Below are positions 12,805 to 25,708 of a stretch of 64,000 nucleotides of DNA, piece by piece. A program made the translations under genes and the position numbers. Each line of letters begins with the position of its first letter. Within the stretch, counting starts at the first letter, position 1. The notes below the pieces were generated by a model. That model saw only the letters and a list, made by a program, of their open reading frames with translations. It did no database searches and was not told the origin of the DNA. Source of the DNA: Colletotrichum lupini (taxonomy: Eukaryota; Ascomycota; Sordariomycetes; Glomerellales; Glomerellaceae); NCBI RefSeq assembly GCF_023278565.1, contig NC_064676.1, forward strand, positions 3,596,001-3,660,000. Reading direction: 5' to 3'.

Positions 12805-13591
12805 CATTCGCTCCGCTAGCCGCACAAGCGGCGTTCTGGGCCTCGCTGATCGATTCCTTCGGAGAATTCCCGGTGGTGTCATTCGGGGCCTCATTCTCAA
12901 GAGACTGTTTGCGAGGCGTGATATTAGGTGTGGCAATTCCGTTACGGAGGACTGCCGGTGTGTAGGCTCGAGCTTCGTCGGAAGCGAGCGGTGATGGAAA
13001 TGAAGATGAAGATGGCTGTTCTGGCTGGATGCGTGGCGATTGTTCGGCCGCGGGTGGCGCGAAATAGTGGGATGTGGATGATTTGGATGCGACTTTGCGT
13101 CGCTTGACTCGTTGGTTGTTGGGTTGGGCATCCTCATCTTCGGTCTCCTCCTCATCGTCCCGTCCGCGCCTGGAGACGCCCTCTCGCTTGATCACTCGCT
13201 CTCGTTTGATGACAGCAGGTTGGGGAGCAGCAACGGTGCCTGATCGATGAACCCGCAGAAGCGTGGCTAATTTTTTGATGGACTGGTCAGTCGCTGCCCA
13301 ACCCTGACGCAGCTTGTCGGCGGCTAGCGTGGCTTCTTTCACCCGCGGGACGAAGGCTAGGAGATCTTGTGCATCGAGAGGGGATCTAGCCGGGCTCTGC
13401 TCCTTCAATGAGGCCGCACTCTCGAGCATCAGGTTCCAATCCTCGTATCCGCTGAACAGACCGACGTCGTAGATGGCCAGCTTCTCGTCCCAGGGGGTGC
13501 CGGGTGCAGCAAGGACATCAAGCAAGAATGGCTTGTCGATTTCGGGAACGTCGAATCCGACGAAGACGTCGTCTGCTAGTGCATGCGCCAT
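12644..13591 (-). CDS. 315-codon frame, possible N-terminal part of the DNA glycosylase gene or a separate unknown protein
   Basis: The frame starts M-A-H-A-L-A-D-D-V-F-V-G and encodes a folded-looking N-terminal 110 residues. These are followed by a charged, low-complexity region with basic patches (K-R-V-K-R-R-K near residue 165, possibly a nuclear signal) and many Ser/Pro. No known domain is recognised. It runs into the glycosylase frame with an offset and ends K-S-E-N-stop. A promoter-like gap lies upstream. A candidate short intron has a GTGACG donor near 12805 and an AG acceptor about 62 bases later. It would fuse it to the glycosylase in frame, but it lacks a clear branch site. The N-terminal half therefore could be the missing start of that gene. 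Confidence 0.5.
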   Translation of the reverse strand: MAHALADDVFVGFDVPEIDKPFLLDVLAAPGTPWDEKLAIYDVGLFSGYEDWNLMLESAASLKEQSPARSPLDAQDLLAFVPRVKEATLAADKLRQGWAATDQSIKKLATLLRVHRSGTVAAPQPAVIKRERVIKREGVSRRGRDDEEETEDEDAQPNNQRVKRRKVASKSSTSHYFAPPAAEQSPRIQPEQPSSSSFPSPLASDEARAYTPAVLRNGIATPNITPRKQSLENEAPNDTTGNSPKESISEAQNAACAASGANGDDAGDLKASGPQTARDLRAEAPSWPSPPSSPSPMNSSELLSPEDLSRIKSEN

Positions 13592-15996
13592 TGCTGATGA
13601 TGTGGATGGACTGACGCAGACGAATGAACCGGATATTGTGATGTGAGGTTTGTGTGTAGGTGTGAAAGTTTGGGTGAGTGGGCGAGTGGTGTGAGTGATA
13701 GATCGAGTGATGGAGTGAGAAGAAATGGGGGTTTTTCGAGGTTGCGAGATGTATTTTGGGAAGGAAGTGAATTGTTCCGGAGAAAGGTCTGAGATAGAGG
13801 GCAGTGGACTAAAGTTGAGGAAGAAGCACCTGAGGTTGACTTGAGAGTCCGGGGGCCGACGTCAATGGTGATCTAAAGGGGTTGATTTTCTTCAGTTGCC
13901 TTTGAAGTGAGGCCTAGGGACCGTTGAGGACGCCATTTTGTGTGTGCTGCGGGTGGTCAATAGCATTCAACTGCAGCGTCAAAGGACAAAACAATTGATT
14001 GCGGCAGGTGCAGGGGAAGAAACGCGGCAAGGCAGGTGCGAAGGAGGGGTGACTATTCCGTCTGTCGTTAAGGAATACCTTTGCAACAGCAACGGCGCTG
14101 ATGAGGTGAAGTCAGGTCTGTTTTCAGGAGAGCGTTTCTACAACGCAGAACAAAAACCTGCTGGAGGTGTGGTTGTTTAGCCTCATGCGGATCCCCTGGC
14201 GTGCCAGGTCCCCTTTTTTCCCTTTCAGCGTCATAGCCTGGCACCCGGGAGGCTTGGTTGGCTTTGACGCTGAGTCTACTCCGTACCTCAGGTAGGAAAA
14301 TAGAAACACCAACCGGCCGCTGGCTGAAGGCGAATGGATTGAAACAATTGGGCTGCCGATGAAAGAAAGGGGAGCTCATAAAACGGCGGCATCCGCGTGA
14401 AAGCCATGGACTTGAATGCTTGATGACGGTCTTATTGTCTGGATTTATCCAGATCGCTGACCAACAACACCCGACCTCATATACATAGAGTGACATACTA
14501 CCTTACCTTACCTTAGGTACCTTATCTTAGGTACTATGTGGTAGGTACCTGGGTGCCGTGGTGCTGGGCATAACATGAAGGGGAGTGTTCGTGGCCTGTC
14601 ATTGCTGCAGAGGGCCTTGGTGATAAACCAGGTCGGCCCAGCTTATTGGAGATCGCCCACCACAATCAGGCACGGATACATGGCTCAGCCAAGACGCCTA
14701 GCAATGCTAGCAGCAATTGTCCAAGTTCCAAGTCCCCCTTCTCGAACAGTTGGTTGTCCACAGGGGTGCCTCACCCAGAGCCTCCTCGCTTTCCCCAGAT
14801 TTTGCGATAGCAGAGATAACCTGGTTGGCAGGCTGTTATCGCATTGATCAAGTTACGCAATCTGGGACCCAGTCTTGTGACTTGTACAAAGGTCCACTCA
14901 TCGACCTTTTTTGCTGGAGTGACTGGTTTACTTGGAATGGGCGACGGCGATCCTCAGGAACCAGTGCATGAGAATCGTCTGCTCGAGCGTGTTCCATGGT
15001 GAGCGTAAGTATTCGCATTGATTACAGTAAGTGTATGGCGTGCTCAACCTCCGGTAGCTTTTCCAAACGGTGCCCAGCGGTGCGGTGTCAAGGTGTCTCC
15101 TCGGAGTGGTGGTGGTGGTGGTAGGTACTGGTACCCAAGGTGTTGCTTTGGACGAATCCAACGTCCGTCTCTAAGGTATTTTGACTTCCTGTACTCCGTA
15201 AGTTCTCGGGGAATGCAGAGGTGCCTCAAACTGGGCAAGTCCAGTCGAGGCCGGCAACCATTCCCGCTGGAAACATCAAGACGTTAGCATGAGGCACCTA
15301 CACCACCAAGCTTGCCAGCATACCAGCAAATGGCATTCCAATCTTTTGAGGTGCCTGGCCACCATCAGCGGAGACATTATCGAGATGGCAAAAGTGCGCG
15401 AGTTTTCCTCCAGATTTACTCAATTACCCTAGTGACATCGAGGGTGGCAGTGACATGAGCCAGCCAAAGTCTATCCGGCGAGTGTTGTTTTAGTGAGCGG
15501 AGACCGAGATAGGCGTTCGGTGCCCCGGGTGCGCCTTTCGTCTTTCGCACTCTGCGTGTCTGCTCGCCGGGTGCCACGTCTGCGGAAAGCCGAAGCGGGT
15601 ACGTACCCAGTACCTACGGTGTGCAGTGTGCCGTTCCCCAGCGCAACCTATCTGCGTGCAGGTGTGGCCTGCCGTGCCTGCTGCACTGTCCCAGTACAAA
15701 GTGTCTTGGTGCGTCCACTCCTTCCATGACGGGGAACGCATGATGAGTGGTCCACCGCGTGACGGTCTGTGGGGCCAACCATGTCACGTGGACGCATTCG
15801 CCCAATCCTTGCCTCCCGCCAGCCGGTCGCCTCATTTACTGCCTACTCCCCATTTTCGCTGTTCCTAAGAACTTCCAGATCCTATCCCAACATCCGTCCA
15901 TCCCTCACCACACACCCCCCCAGCGCGTCCTTGTCCTTTTCACGAGCGTTCACCAACCCGAATCGAACACTCTCAGCGTCATCCGAGCATCGAGAG
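13592..15996. other. Intergenic, 2.4 kb, nothing coding recognised
   Basis: The left part is the likely promoter of the minus-strand gene starting at 13591. The right part is the likely promoter of the SF3B6 gene. Contains a cluster of TTACCTTAGGTA-like motifs near 14500 and a short GGT repeat near 15107-15123. Frames up to 142 codons look non-coding. Confidence 0.5.
14500..14549. repeat. Cluster of palindrome-like TACCTTAGGTA motifs
   Basis: The motif ACCTTA/AGGTA occurs several times in about 50 bases, including ccttaggtac twice-like copies and aggtacct. Related copies occur near 43914-43928, 44267-44276, 50343-50356 and 50734-50743. The function is unknown. Confidence 0.4.
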
Positions 15997-16794
15997 ATGA
16001 GTAGTCGCGGCGGTAAATTAGCCCCAGAAGTCAACCGGTAAGTCCGATTTCTTCCAGTCGCGAATCTGCCTACTTGCTAGGCTGGTATATCTTTGCATCT
16101 TTTCCCTGCCTTGGCCGCACACGACTTCCGGCCGCCGGCCAAGGTCACCCCACGGCCCATGCCGACCACCTCCGTCCGGCCTCGCCTACTACCTACCTCG
16201 ATCCTACTATTCCGTGCTCCGTTCGATTGATATCTACCTACCCTGGTCGGCGTGCTACTTGATGGGAGAGACATGGCTGACTGGTTGTCGTACAGAGCTC
16301 TGTTCGTGAAGAACTTGAGGTAAGCCTTACCAATCCTTCGACAATGACCCACGCGACGGCCAGCATCAATGACTGACACCGACATAGCTACAACGTAACT
16401 CCAGAGGAGTTGTTCGACCTGTTCGGAAAATTCGGCCCAATTCGGTACGCACCTCCCGTCGATGACAAACACCGCCTTCCTCGACATCATTACTGACCCC
16501 TACTACAGACAGGTCCGTCAGGGCATTGCAAGCGGCACCAAGGGTACCGCCTTCGTTGTCTATGAAGACGTAATGGATGCGAAGCAAGCTTGCGACAAGC
16601 TAAACGGCTTCAACTTCCAGAACCGATACCTCATCGGTATGTCTTTGTCGATCATCTTCAACAATTGTGGATCCATACTAACTCGATGACTAGTTCTGTA
16701 TCACCAGCCAGAGAAGATGCTCAAGTCAAAAGAGGACCTCGAGGCTCGCCAGGCTCGTTTAGCGCAGCTCAAGACACAGCACGGTATCGATTGA
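15997..16794 (+). CDS. Splicing factor 3B subunit 6 (p14/SF3b14), U2 snRNP branch-site RRM protein
   Basis: The family binds at the branch-point adenosine region within the SF3b complex of U2 snRNP in the nucleus. Five inferred exons are 15997-16037, 16296-16319, 16388-16444, 16509-16636 and 16694-16794, giving 116 residues, close to the human protein (125). The single RRM is clear: RNP2 is L-F-V-K-N-L-S-Y-N and RNP1 is K-G-T-A-F-V-V-Y-E. The C-terminal V-L-Y-H-Q-P-E-K-M and the tail ending H-G-I-D are family traits. Exon 2 is only 24 bases. All introns have GT-AG ends and preserve the frame. The spliced frame is far more convincing than any single open frame in the region. Confidence 0.93.
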
Positions 16795-17496
16795 CAATCC
16801 GACGGGTCTGCGGCACGCCTCCAGACACCTACCTCGTCTGCAGGCCCGTCTATTTCTTCATCTAAACGAACCACTTCTCCGGATCAGAAGACGATCCTCA
16901 GAAAGGGCAAGCCGACCATCACCGGGCGCGCACCCAGAACCGGTGTACGATTCGCCGACGGAGTGCTCCCCAACTCGCTCCGGGCCCAGACTTGCGCTTG
17001 AGGTGGTGGGTCGTTGTAAAACATGACCCGCCAAAAATTTCAAGCCTTGTTCTGGTCGGGGGTTCTTACGGTGCAGAGACGCGCAACTTTTCTTGTTCGC
17101 TGGTTTTGGCTTGGCAAACGCCCGAAAACTCACTCAACCTCTCCTGGAGAGTATCACGACCTGATATGAATCTTGTGCGATGGCAGGGGCGATTAGGGGA
17201 CAGGAAACCGGATTGAGCCGTCCGTGGACGAAGACAGTCAAACAACTCGACGGTCCTTGGCGGTGTTGTTTTATATCATTTTTTCTTTCCTTTTTGCTGA
17301 TTTGGGAAACGGAGGGGGGCGTATCACCTTTGCTTGTGGATCACCATCCTTCGACACTCTTCACACACTACAAGTTGCTATCAGAGAATGCATGACAACC
17401 GAGGCGCCGGCCTCGTGTTCCTCCTCCCCTTGTGTCCTGGCACCAATGGACTACACGAGCTGACTTTCGCTGATGTCGTAGTCAATATCTAGGGTC
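16795..17496. other. Intergenic between two convergent genes
   Basis: Contains the 3' flanks of SF3B6 (plus) and of the HeLo-pseudokinase gene (minus). No other coding frame is convincing. Confidence 0.5.
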
Positions 17497-19543
17497 CTAT
17501 GTGCGTATGCTTTCTAACGTTGTGACCACCCATTCCATGAGTTGCCCAGCCTCACTGCTGGACATGTCATCATTGGCTGTCAGACACGTTTCAACCACCT
17601 GCTTGTACAGCTTTCCGGTCTTGCTACCCAATCCTGGAACCAAGACTGGCAAAATGACCCTATCCCTCCACTTCTCCGCCGAGTAATGCGGCTTGTAGTA
17701 TGTTTGCAGCACCTTCCACAGCCCAATCTCCAACAGCACTAGGCCCAGGCTGTACACATCATAGCTCTTGCAGTACTGCTTCCTCCCGAGGCCAGTGCCC
17801 AGCGAACGCGGATCTCTGTGGAGGTCGAGGATGCTGGGGTTCCGCGGATTGACGCTCATCTCGGCGTCAAAGTCTGGGCGTGAGGCATCGAAGCCGGCAA
17901 GGTACGGTGATCCGATATCTGGAACGACGGCGGCGGAGACGGTGGTGGCGCGGGTCGCTGCGAGGGAGGCGGCGGAGGGGAAGAAGAGGATGTTTGCGCT
18001 GCAGAGGGACTTGTGGAGCCAGTCTAGGGAGTGGAGGGACCAGAGGGCGCAGGCGAGGGTTGATGCGAGGGTTATGCGGTCGTCTAGGTCTGGAGTTTTG
18101 AGGTCTGTGGAGGAGATTAGGGTGTGGAGGGTTGAGTGGGATGTTGCTGGTTGTGGCTGTGGTGACTCTGCTGCTGCTGCTGCTACGGTGTCGGTGGTGG
18201 CCTTGGTCTTGGGGTTGGTCTTTGTGGGCAGGGAGTCCGAAGGTAAAGATGGTTGAGCGAGCATGGGACAGCGGTAGACGAGGCCGTAGCGGGCGTTGTT
18301 CGTGTCGTCGGTATAGCCTACGCAGTCTATCGTGTGTAGGTCCGGGTGGTTGGAGGAGGCCGAGTGCATCATGCGGGCGAGGTCGTCGAGGCGGCGGAGG
18401 TGGAGGAAGCGTTCGTCGGGCGAGGAGGGGTCGTATTCGACCCATTCTACGAGGACTGGGCCGTGGGTTGTGTGTGTTGCGTGGGTGCGGGTTGTGTTTG
18501 TTGTTGATGTTAGGGAGAGGAGGTTCAGGGAGGATGAGGAGGGTGATGAGGCTTGTTTTGCGGTGGAGGAGTTGCGGCGTTTGGTACCGGCTCCGGGGGT
18601 GGGGGATGTTGGTAACGGCGGCGAGAGTAACGGCGTCGTCGTTGGCGGGGACGAGCTGAGATCGAGGTCCGTACGGGGGATGCGGAAGGCGAAGGTCGGG
18701 CGGAAGGAGGCCTGGGGTTCGGCGTCGAGGTTGATGCGTAGCTTTTTGAGGTTGGCGGAGGCGGTGAGCTGCGGGTAGGAGTCTGCGGAGGAGGACTCGA
18801 GGAGGGCGAGCTGGGCTACGTCGCGGCGGGCCGAGTCGAGGAGGGAGTGGCGCCAGGAGCGGTGGAGGGAGGGGAGGAGGCGGGGTGGGAAGAGTTGTTC
18901 TAGGCCGTCGTTGAAGTCTGGTGTTTTGGGTGTTAGTTGGGAGTGAGTGTGGCGTGGATAGTGTAGATATTAGGAGCTCACATTTCAAGTCCGTCAGTAG
19001 GTTTGTGAACTTTTCCTTGTCTTTCGTCACACATTGATCAGCGACCTGGAAACATGCACACGACAAGACATTAATAGAGATAAACATACCAGCAATAACC
19101 CACTTCGCCCTCCTCGAGATCTCCCTCCTCCAATCCCTCTTCTTCCCCTCCCCTCCCTTCTCACCATCACCATTACTCGTCCCGATCTTCCCCCGCTCAC
19201 TACCATCCTCCACAAACCCATACCTCTCCCTCAACCTCCCAAAGTCCGTAACAGTAGCGTGCAACTCCCTCATGATCCCCTCCGCCAACCCAGCCATCCG
19301 CGGATCGCCCGCCTCGCGACTGAACCCGTTCAGGTGCGCCTCCAGCCGGCCCTCGGCGACGCCCCACCCGCGGCCCCAGACGACGAGGCGCATCTCCTCG
19401 ATGCGCACTTTACACAGCAGCCGCTGCGAGTCGGCGTCGAGATTGGCGGCCGCGGAGAAGTAGCCGTAGGCCTTGACGCAGCCGTCAAAGAGCTGGCCTA
19501 GGAAACCTACCACGCCTATTGCTGTGCCTATTGCCTCGGCCAT
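17497..19543 (-). CDS. HeLo-domain protein with C-terminal kinase-like (pseudokinase) domain, MLKL-like architecture
   Basis: Inferred exons are 19090-19543, 18982-19020 and 17497-18917, giving 637 residues. The N terminus (M-A-E-A-I-G-T-A-I-G-V-V-G-F-L-G) and the following helices match the fungal HeLo/prion-inhibition domain, a four-helix-bundle type known from HET-S as a membrane-targeting cell-death effector. Exon 2 reads D-K-E-K-F-T-N-L-L-T-D-L-K and exon 3 continues F-N-D-G-L-E-Q-L-F-P-P. After a low-complexity linker (about 230-330) comes a kinase-like lobe. The catalytic-loop HRD is replaced by L-H-K-S-L-C-S-A-N (about 465), the DFG region reads L-A-G-F-D (about 507), and the helix-F block S-Y-D-V-Y-S-L-G-L is intact (about 550). 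No Val-Ala-Lys-type nucleotide-binding lysine was found. I infer a catalytically dead kinase domain. A role in heterokaryon incompatibility or programmed cell death is inference from the domain pair. Confidence 0.8.
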
Positions 19544-20700
19544 GTTTGCGAGGGAACAGGAAGTTGTTGGAAATTTTCCCTGGGTTTTCCCTCCGTTAGA
19601 TGTTGGGTAATAGTTCTCTGCTTTTTTTCTGGGTGGAGGGGTTGGTTTGTGTCTTTTTTTTCTTTTGGTGCTAGGTGATCTTTCCTGAGTTTTTGAATGT
19701 TAAAGAAAGGACTTTGGGTGTCGTCTCTGAGGTAGGTTATTTCCGAATTCCTGCATACGATTGTTGAAGTCGAAATCGTCGTACTACGTTGAGAATGGGC
19801 CAACGATCTCTCAACGTGGGAACACGGAGAGGAGGGGTCAGAGTGAGGTTACACCGCTTTCTTCAACGACGGGACGGTATCGAGGTATCCCACGGCGTGG
19901 TCCAATCTGGAGCTGAAATGAGCAAAATCCAAGGCAAACCGAGTGAGTCCTAAATTTCAGCTGGACCCATCCAAACCGAGGCTTGACAAACAAGGATTTG
20001 GATGGTCATGAAAAACAAATGAGGATAGTTGAAAAGGAACAAGGTAAGCAACGGGAACATATGAAGCCAGTCCTTCGACATCCTGCATACGGGTTCCTAG
20101 AGGGGTCGTTGAAGACCTGCATATGATCCACATCAAATCTCACCCAATCGCAAAGAGTCTACCCGAACGGTTGTGTTCCCCTCATTGTTGTAGCCACCCT
20201 TTGATGCAAGTCACTTCGACCGAGTAGCCAATTCCAGCCCCCTTCTTCGCCTTAGTGCCGGAGCTTGGCGGACGCCTTCGACCAGGATTAGGGGTCAACA
20301 ATCCACAAGTTCTCAAGCTTCAGCTGGTAGACTATCTGACAGACCTTCAGCAAGACATTGAGCAGTAAGCACGAGGTGAAAGCGGATGCAGAGACTTGTA
20401 TGAACTTGAATATATCTTCTCCATTTCCTAAGCGCGCTGCTTAAACTGTCCTTTTCCCACTATTGAATCCTTTCTGTGTCTACCCATCATATATGCGGCG
20501 ATGGGATCCCGTTGACCCAACGCCCAAAAAATGCAACTGCAGTGCGGGAACAAGGTTGCAAGCCTTTTGAATGCCGTTCGTAATGCCAAGAAAGCGACTA
20601 GATGATATTGATCGTCTTCTGTCTTTCTTTTCCCCAAATGTATGAGATCAGCCCTTCCGAAACTGGGCTTTTGTGTTTTTCCTCCTCAGGAGTTCTTCTC
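19544..20700. other. Intergenic, nothing recognised
   Basis: Upstream region of the HeLo-pseudokinase gene and 3' flank of the SURF4 gene. Polypyrimidine and poly-T tracts lie around 19623-19670. No coding frame is convincing. Confidence 0.5.
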
Positions 20701-21815
<1,115 letters not shown>

Positions 21816-23546
21816 CGTGGGGAGCGGGAGATCGACGGAGGGAGTGAGGTCGTGGGAGAGGTAGACGTGGCTGTTGCACAAAAAGGTACAGACAGACCAG
21901 CTGTTCGATCTGGCGACTCTATTTCTTTCGAGTCGTCGTTGTGGTCGTCGAAAATGACGGAGTTTGCTGGTGGAGAGACGAGGGTCTAAACCGTGAGGCG
22001 AAAAAAAAGAGGGTTGACCGCAGTTGAGATCCGAGGGCTGGCCTTGACCTTGACGTTTCGGCAAAGGTAATTGGGGGTGGGAGGGTTTGCGACGAAGGAG
22101 AAAGACAGAGAGGTAGAGGAAAGGATTGACAAAGGTAGACCGTTGGCGCTCTTGGGAGAAGAGTTGTCGTGGCAGAGCCGTAAGCTGTGGAGGGTCTTTG
22201 GTTTGGTGTGTCGAAAAAGAAGGGGAGCGACTTTTGAGTGTCGAAGGGAACGAAATGGAGAAACCGGAGGGCAAGCTGGCCTGAATGGCGTGGATGACTT
22301 CAGATTTGGTACAATGTGTCCTTTCGAGCCTCCCGCGATGGCTGCTCAGTGCTCAGAGGTCCGAGGTACCCACTTTTTAGACCAGAGCACCCAGAACGGG
22401 TAGGTCGCTGGGATGTACCTGCACCTCTCTTCGGTACATGGATATTTGCCGTGCTCGCCCGCTCCTGGGCAGGTACTCAAGAGGGGAAGAAGTACCGGTC
22501 ACACACATCTCACACACAGTTGAGAGCCTCCGTCTCCAGCGGCACCAGCAGTAACCTCCACTATATTTGCACCTTATTAACAGCCACCTCACCTTCAAGC
22601 TTCAATGTGCCCGCCCACGAGTTTACGGTTCGAGGTACGTATCCGCAGGCGGTGGACTGCAACCATCCGTTTGAGCCACTGAGGCCTTGCCGCTTGCCCG
22701 TTCTAAACTACCTATACTGCGTGTGGGCGGTTGGCCCCTGCACGGCTTTGTCCCTGAATTCGGCACGAACGCCTAAGTCTTTTTTTTCCCTCTTTTCTCT
22801 GAGTACCTGGGTAGCTCCAGCTTCAACCCGCTTTTAGCCTCCGTGTGTTTTACATTGGTTGCGAGCGTGGATTCCGTTCATGGTGAATACGAACCCTCAA
22901 CTTCCTGCAAAGAGTGAGTGGTGGCTTCATATCTTGATACTGCACGAGACACAATACAGACCGAAGAGCTCTCAGGCAAGGGACTTGAAGGTGGGGAGTT
23001 GTCAACTTTTACCTTGCTTGAAGCTCTGAGCTTCCATCACCTGATTGGCAGGCCATCCCTTGCCTCACTTGCAACCTTCCTTTACTGGTTGGTGGCTTCT
23101 CGCGGAAAGCTGTTATCAACGATCACAGCTTAGAGCCTTAGGTGCATGTTCTCACCAATTGCCCTCTTCATCTCCATGCCAGTGTCCGTATACTTGTTAA
23201 TATTCGAACTACAATCGAGCCGGAGGTTCGTCGGATCTTTCGGTTAGAAGAGGGCGCGCATCTTAATGGCATAGTGAGGCGAGTCAGTCAAGCATGAATC
23301 TTAAACCACGCCCGGGCTTCGTTTCTCAGCAGAACACATGACCTGGCCAGTTTGCAATTGAGAAATGATGGGCAGAAGATACTGCGAGGTATTTACACGC
23401 GGAATGAGATGTTCTGAGAACAAGGCGGACTGAAAGGCACGGGGAACCATCCAAACAGCTCACCCACTTCTGATGGGTGAGTGCCATTCGCACAAATCCT
23501 GCCGAAACTGAACGAAACTGCAAGTCATGAGAACCTCCATCAAAAC
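21816..23546. other. Intergenic, nothing recognised
   Basis: The part just upstream of 21815 is likely promoter and 5' leader of the SURF4 gene (polypurine on the plus strand). The remainder has no convincing frame. The plus-strand frame at 22316-22837 has a biased translation and no domain. Confidence 0.5.
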
Positions 23547-25046
23547 TCAACCTCCCTCATTCACCGCCGGCTTCCTTCCCCATACAGAATACCTAATTTC
23601 AGTCAGTGAATCCCCTCGGAGCTTCAGAGCCGTCAAACTCACACTGAAAAGTAAGCGTGAATATTTCGATCATTGATGTCCTTCCGCACATCGACGAGAA
23701 ACACGAGGACCGCCTCTCTCGACCACCCGTGGATCCGCGTGAAGGGCGCCATGATGAAGCCCTCCATACCTGCAGTCAAGTTCTCGTTCTGCCAGACGCC
23801 GAGCTCCTTGTACTTGTGATGCCGCGGCCAGGAGTTGGTCGGCCACTTGTACCTCTCTAGGACGACGTCGCGGAACCCGATCTCGACCATCATGTCTTTG
23901 AGCTCCGGTATGTCCTGGTACGGACGGCCCAGCTTCCCCATGGCTTCGCCTAGGAGTCTCAGGGACTTGGTGAAGGCGAGATCGTCGGTGAGGGTTCCGT
24001 CGTCCGAGGTTGGGATTAGGTCCATCTCGTTCAGCTCGAGGTAGCCGCCGGGTGCGAGGTTACTGAAGGCGTTAGTTGACTGGTCTGATCTCCTGACTAT
24101 ACGGACACTGTTCCGCTCACTCGTAACAGTTTTGCAGATATTTCTTCCAGTCTGCGAGACTGGATGTCATTAGACGACTATGAATGTAGTCGAACGGCCT
24201 CGAAAACGTCCATGGTTCTTCGATATCGTCAATCTCGAATTTCACATTCGGGGGTACGCTGAGATGGTCAATTCATAATCACAGCTTCACCTAACGGCGT
24301 AGATCAGGGAACACTCACAACTCCGGTTGAGCAGCTGAAAGATCGATGCCCAGAACCTGGAATGCGTCAGTTGGTGTTTTGATCAAAGACTGTTTTGGGC
24401 TTACTTCAGCTTCCGGGTGTTCATCGCCAAACTCGATAGCCCACAATCCGGTTCCAGTACCGACGTCCAGAACTCGATTGACGGGAAAATCTGGGTCATT
24501 TGGCGGTGCGGTACCCAGGCGGTTGTCGAAGGTAAGGAGCCACAGGTTGTGCTGCAAGTCTACCTACGTGAGAAGCCGCTCTGGACGTTTCACAGCGATG
24601 AAGACTCACCCAGTCTGTCGTTCTCTCTCTCATCGTTAGGATAGCTATATTCTAGACGTCCGTCAGAAGCCTGTACACTGTAAGGTGTCTCGGTGGAGCA
24701 AAGCTCTTACTCCCATCTTTGTACCGATGATATGTCCTGCCGTTCTCCTTCCTATAGTCGAGAATAGAGGCGCTTACACTCGTCGTTGACGATGCGGTAC
24801 CCTACATTATCGATCATCAGCATGTCTGCCAAATATTTGAGGCAGTGCCAAATCTTCGTACTCCGTAATCCGATGTGGCATCATCGGCAGCCTGCAGATT
24901 CTCATATCAGTATATCTACACTGCGAACAACAGGTTGGACTCATCACCTCCTCTGCAGCCAGTACCGCTTCATTCTCGGTATGGTCTTGAGGCGACTGAG
25001 GCTGAGCGGGACTCGATGACGCAGGGCTCCTTCTGGGCGAAGGCAT
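23547..25046 (-). CDS. LaeA/UMTA-type SAM-dependent methyltransferase, nine exons
   Basis: The family contains class I S-adenosylmethionine-dependent methyltransferases common in fungal secondary metabolism. Inferred exons are 24948-25046, 24862-24891, 24801-24711, 24610-24651, 24405-24559, 24319-24356, 24121-24258, 23643-24062 and 23547-23592, giving 352 residues. Family blocks appear only after splicing: N-terminal Y-R-K-E-N-G-R-T-Y-H, then Y-P-N-D-E-R-E, D-L-Q-H-N-L, motif I V-L-D-V-G-T-G-T-G-L-W (about 117-127), V-P-P-N-V-K-F-E-I-D-D, N-L-A-P-G-G-Y-L-E-L and V-F-L-V-D-V-R-K-D. The last 46-base exon gives S-V-W-G-R-K-P. Exons 2, 4, 6 and 9 are only 30-46 bases. The neighbour 660 bases upstream is a tyrosinase on the same strand, so a shared pathway is plausible. 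The substrate is unknown. Confidence 0.85.
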
Positions 25047-25708
25047 GACAACGATTCTGTGAAGGTTTCAGGTTTGCTCTCCGCTCACTCAAGCAGTCTT
25101 CATGCCCAGGAATAAAGTTTGATTTATTTAGTAAAGACAGCCAAACCACAACAGAGAAACTCCGTAGCTTTCAAATACCCCTCTTTATTTTCACCTCAAG
25201 ACTATTCGTATCAATGCGACAGCGAGAAGTCGGTGACCAACAACCCGTAAGCGACAGCGAATCCTTACCCCGGATGCCACTGTCGCAGTGCCCGACTCCA
25301 TGACTCGAGACCCTGTCCTTGGACGGCCCTACCAATCCGCTCACTGGACGATACGAACCAAGTGGGTTTTCTTCAGACGGATCAGCGAGAATAGATAGAT
25401 GTTGGTCCTAGATTTACGACCAACTGCCGGTTTACCTCACGTGTCTAAGGTATGCAGACACCAAGGAAGAGAAACTGCTACCGGATTGGCGGTCATTTCA
25501 TAGGCCGAAGACCTTGCTTTACTTCACGAGAACCCTAGGGTAATGGATACTTTGTTTATTGTAGTAGATATTGATGAAAAAGACCATTTCACCGCCCGGT
25601 GTCGGAAGCCACGTCTCACGAAAACTCAAGCCCCGGAGCCGCTCCGCCCTCCGAACGGTATAGTGGATCTCAACCGACCCGGAGCGACGTCTTCCGGCAT
25701 GCCCGAGT
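25047..25708. other. Intergenic between methyltransferase and tyrosinase genes
   Basis: Holds the methyltransferase upstream region and the tyrosinase 3' flank. No coding frame is convincing. Confidence 0.5.
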
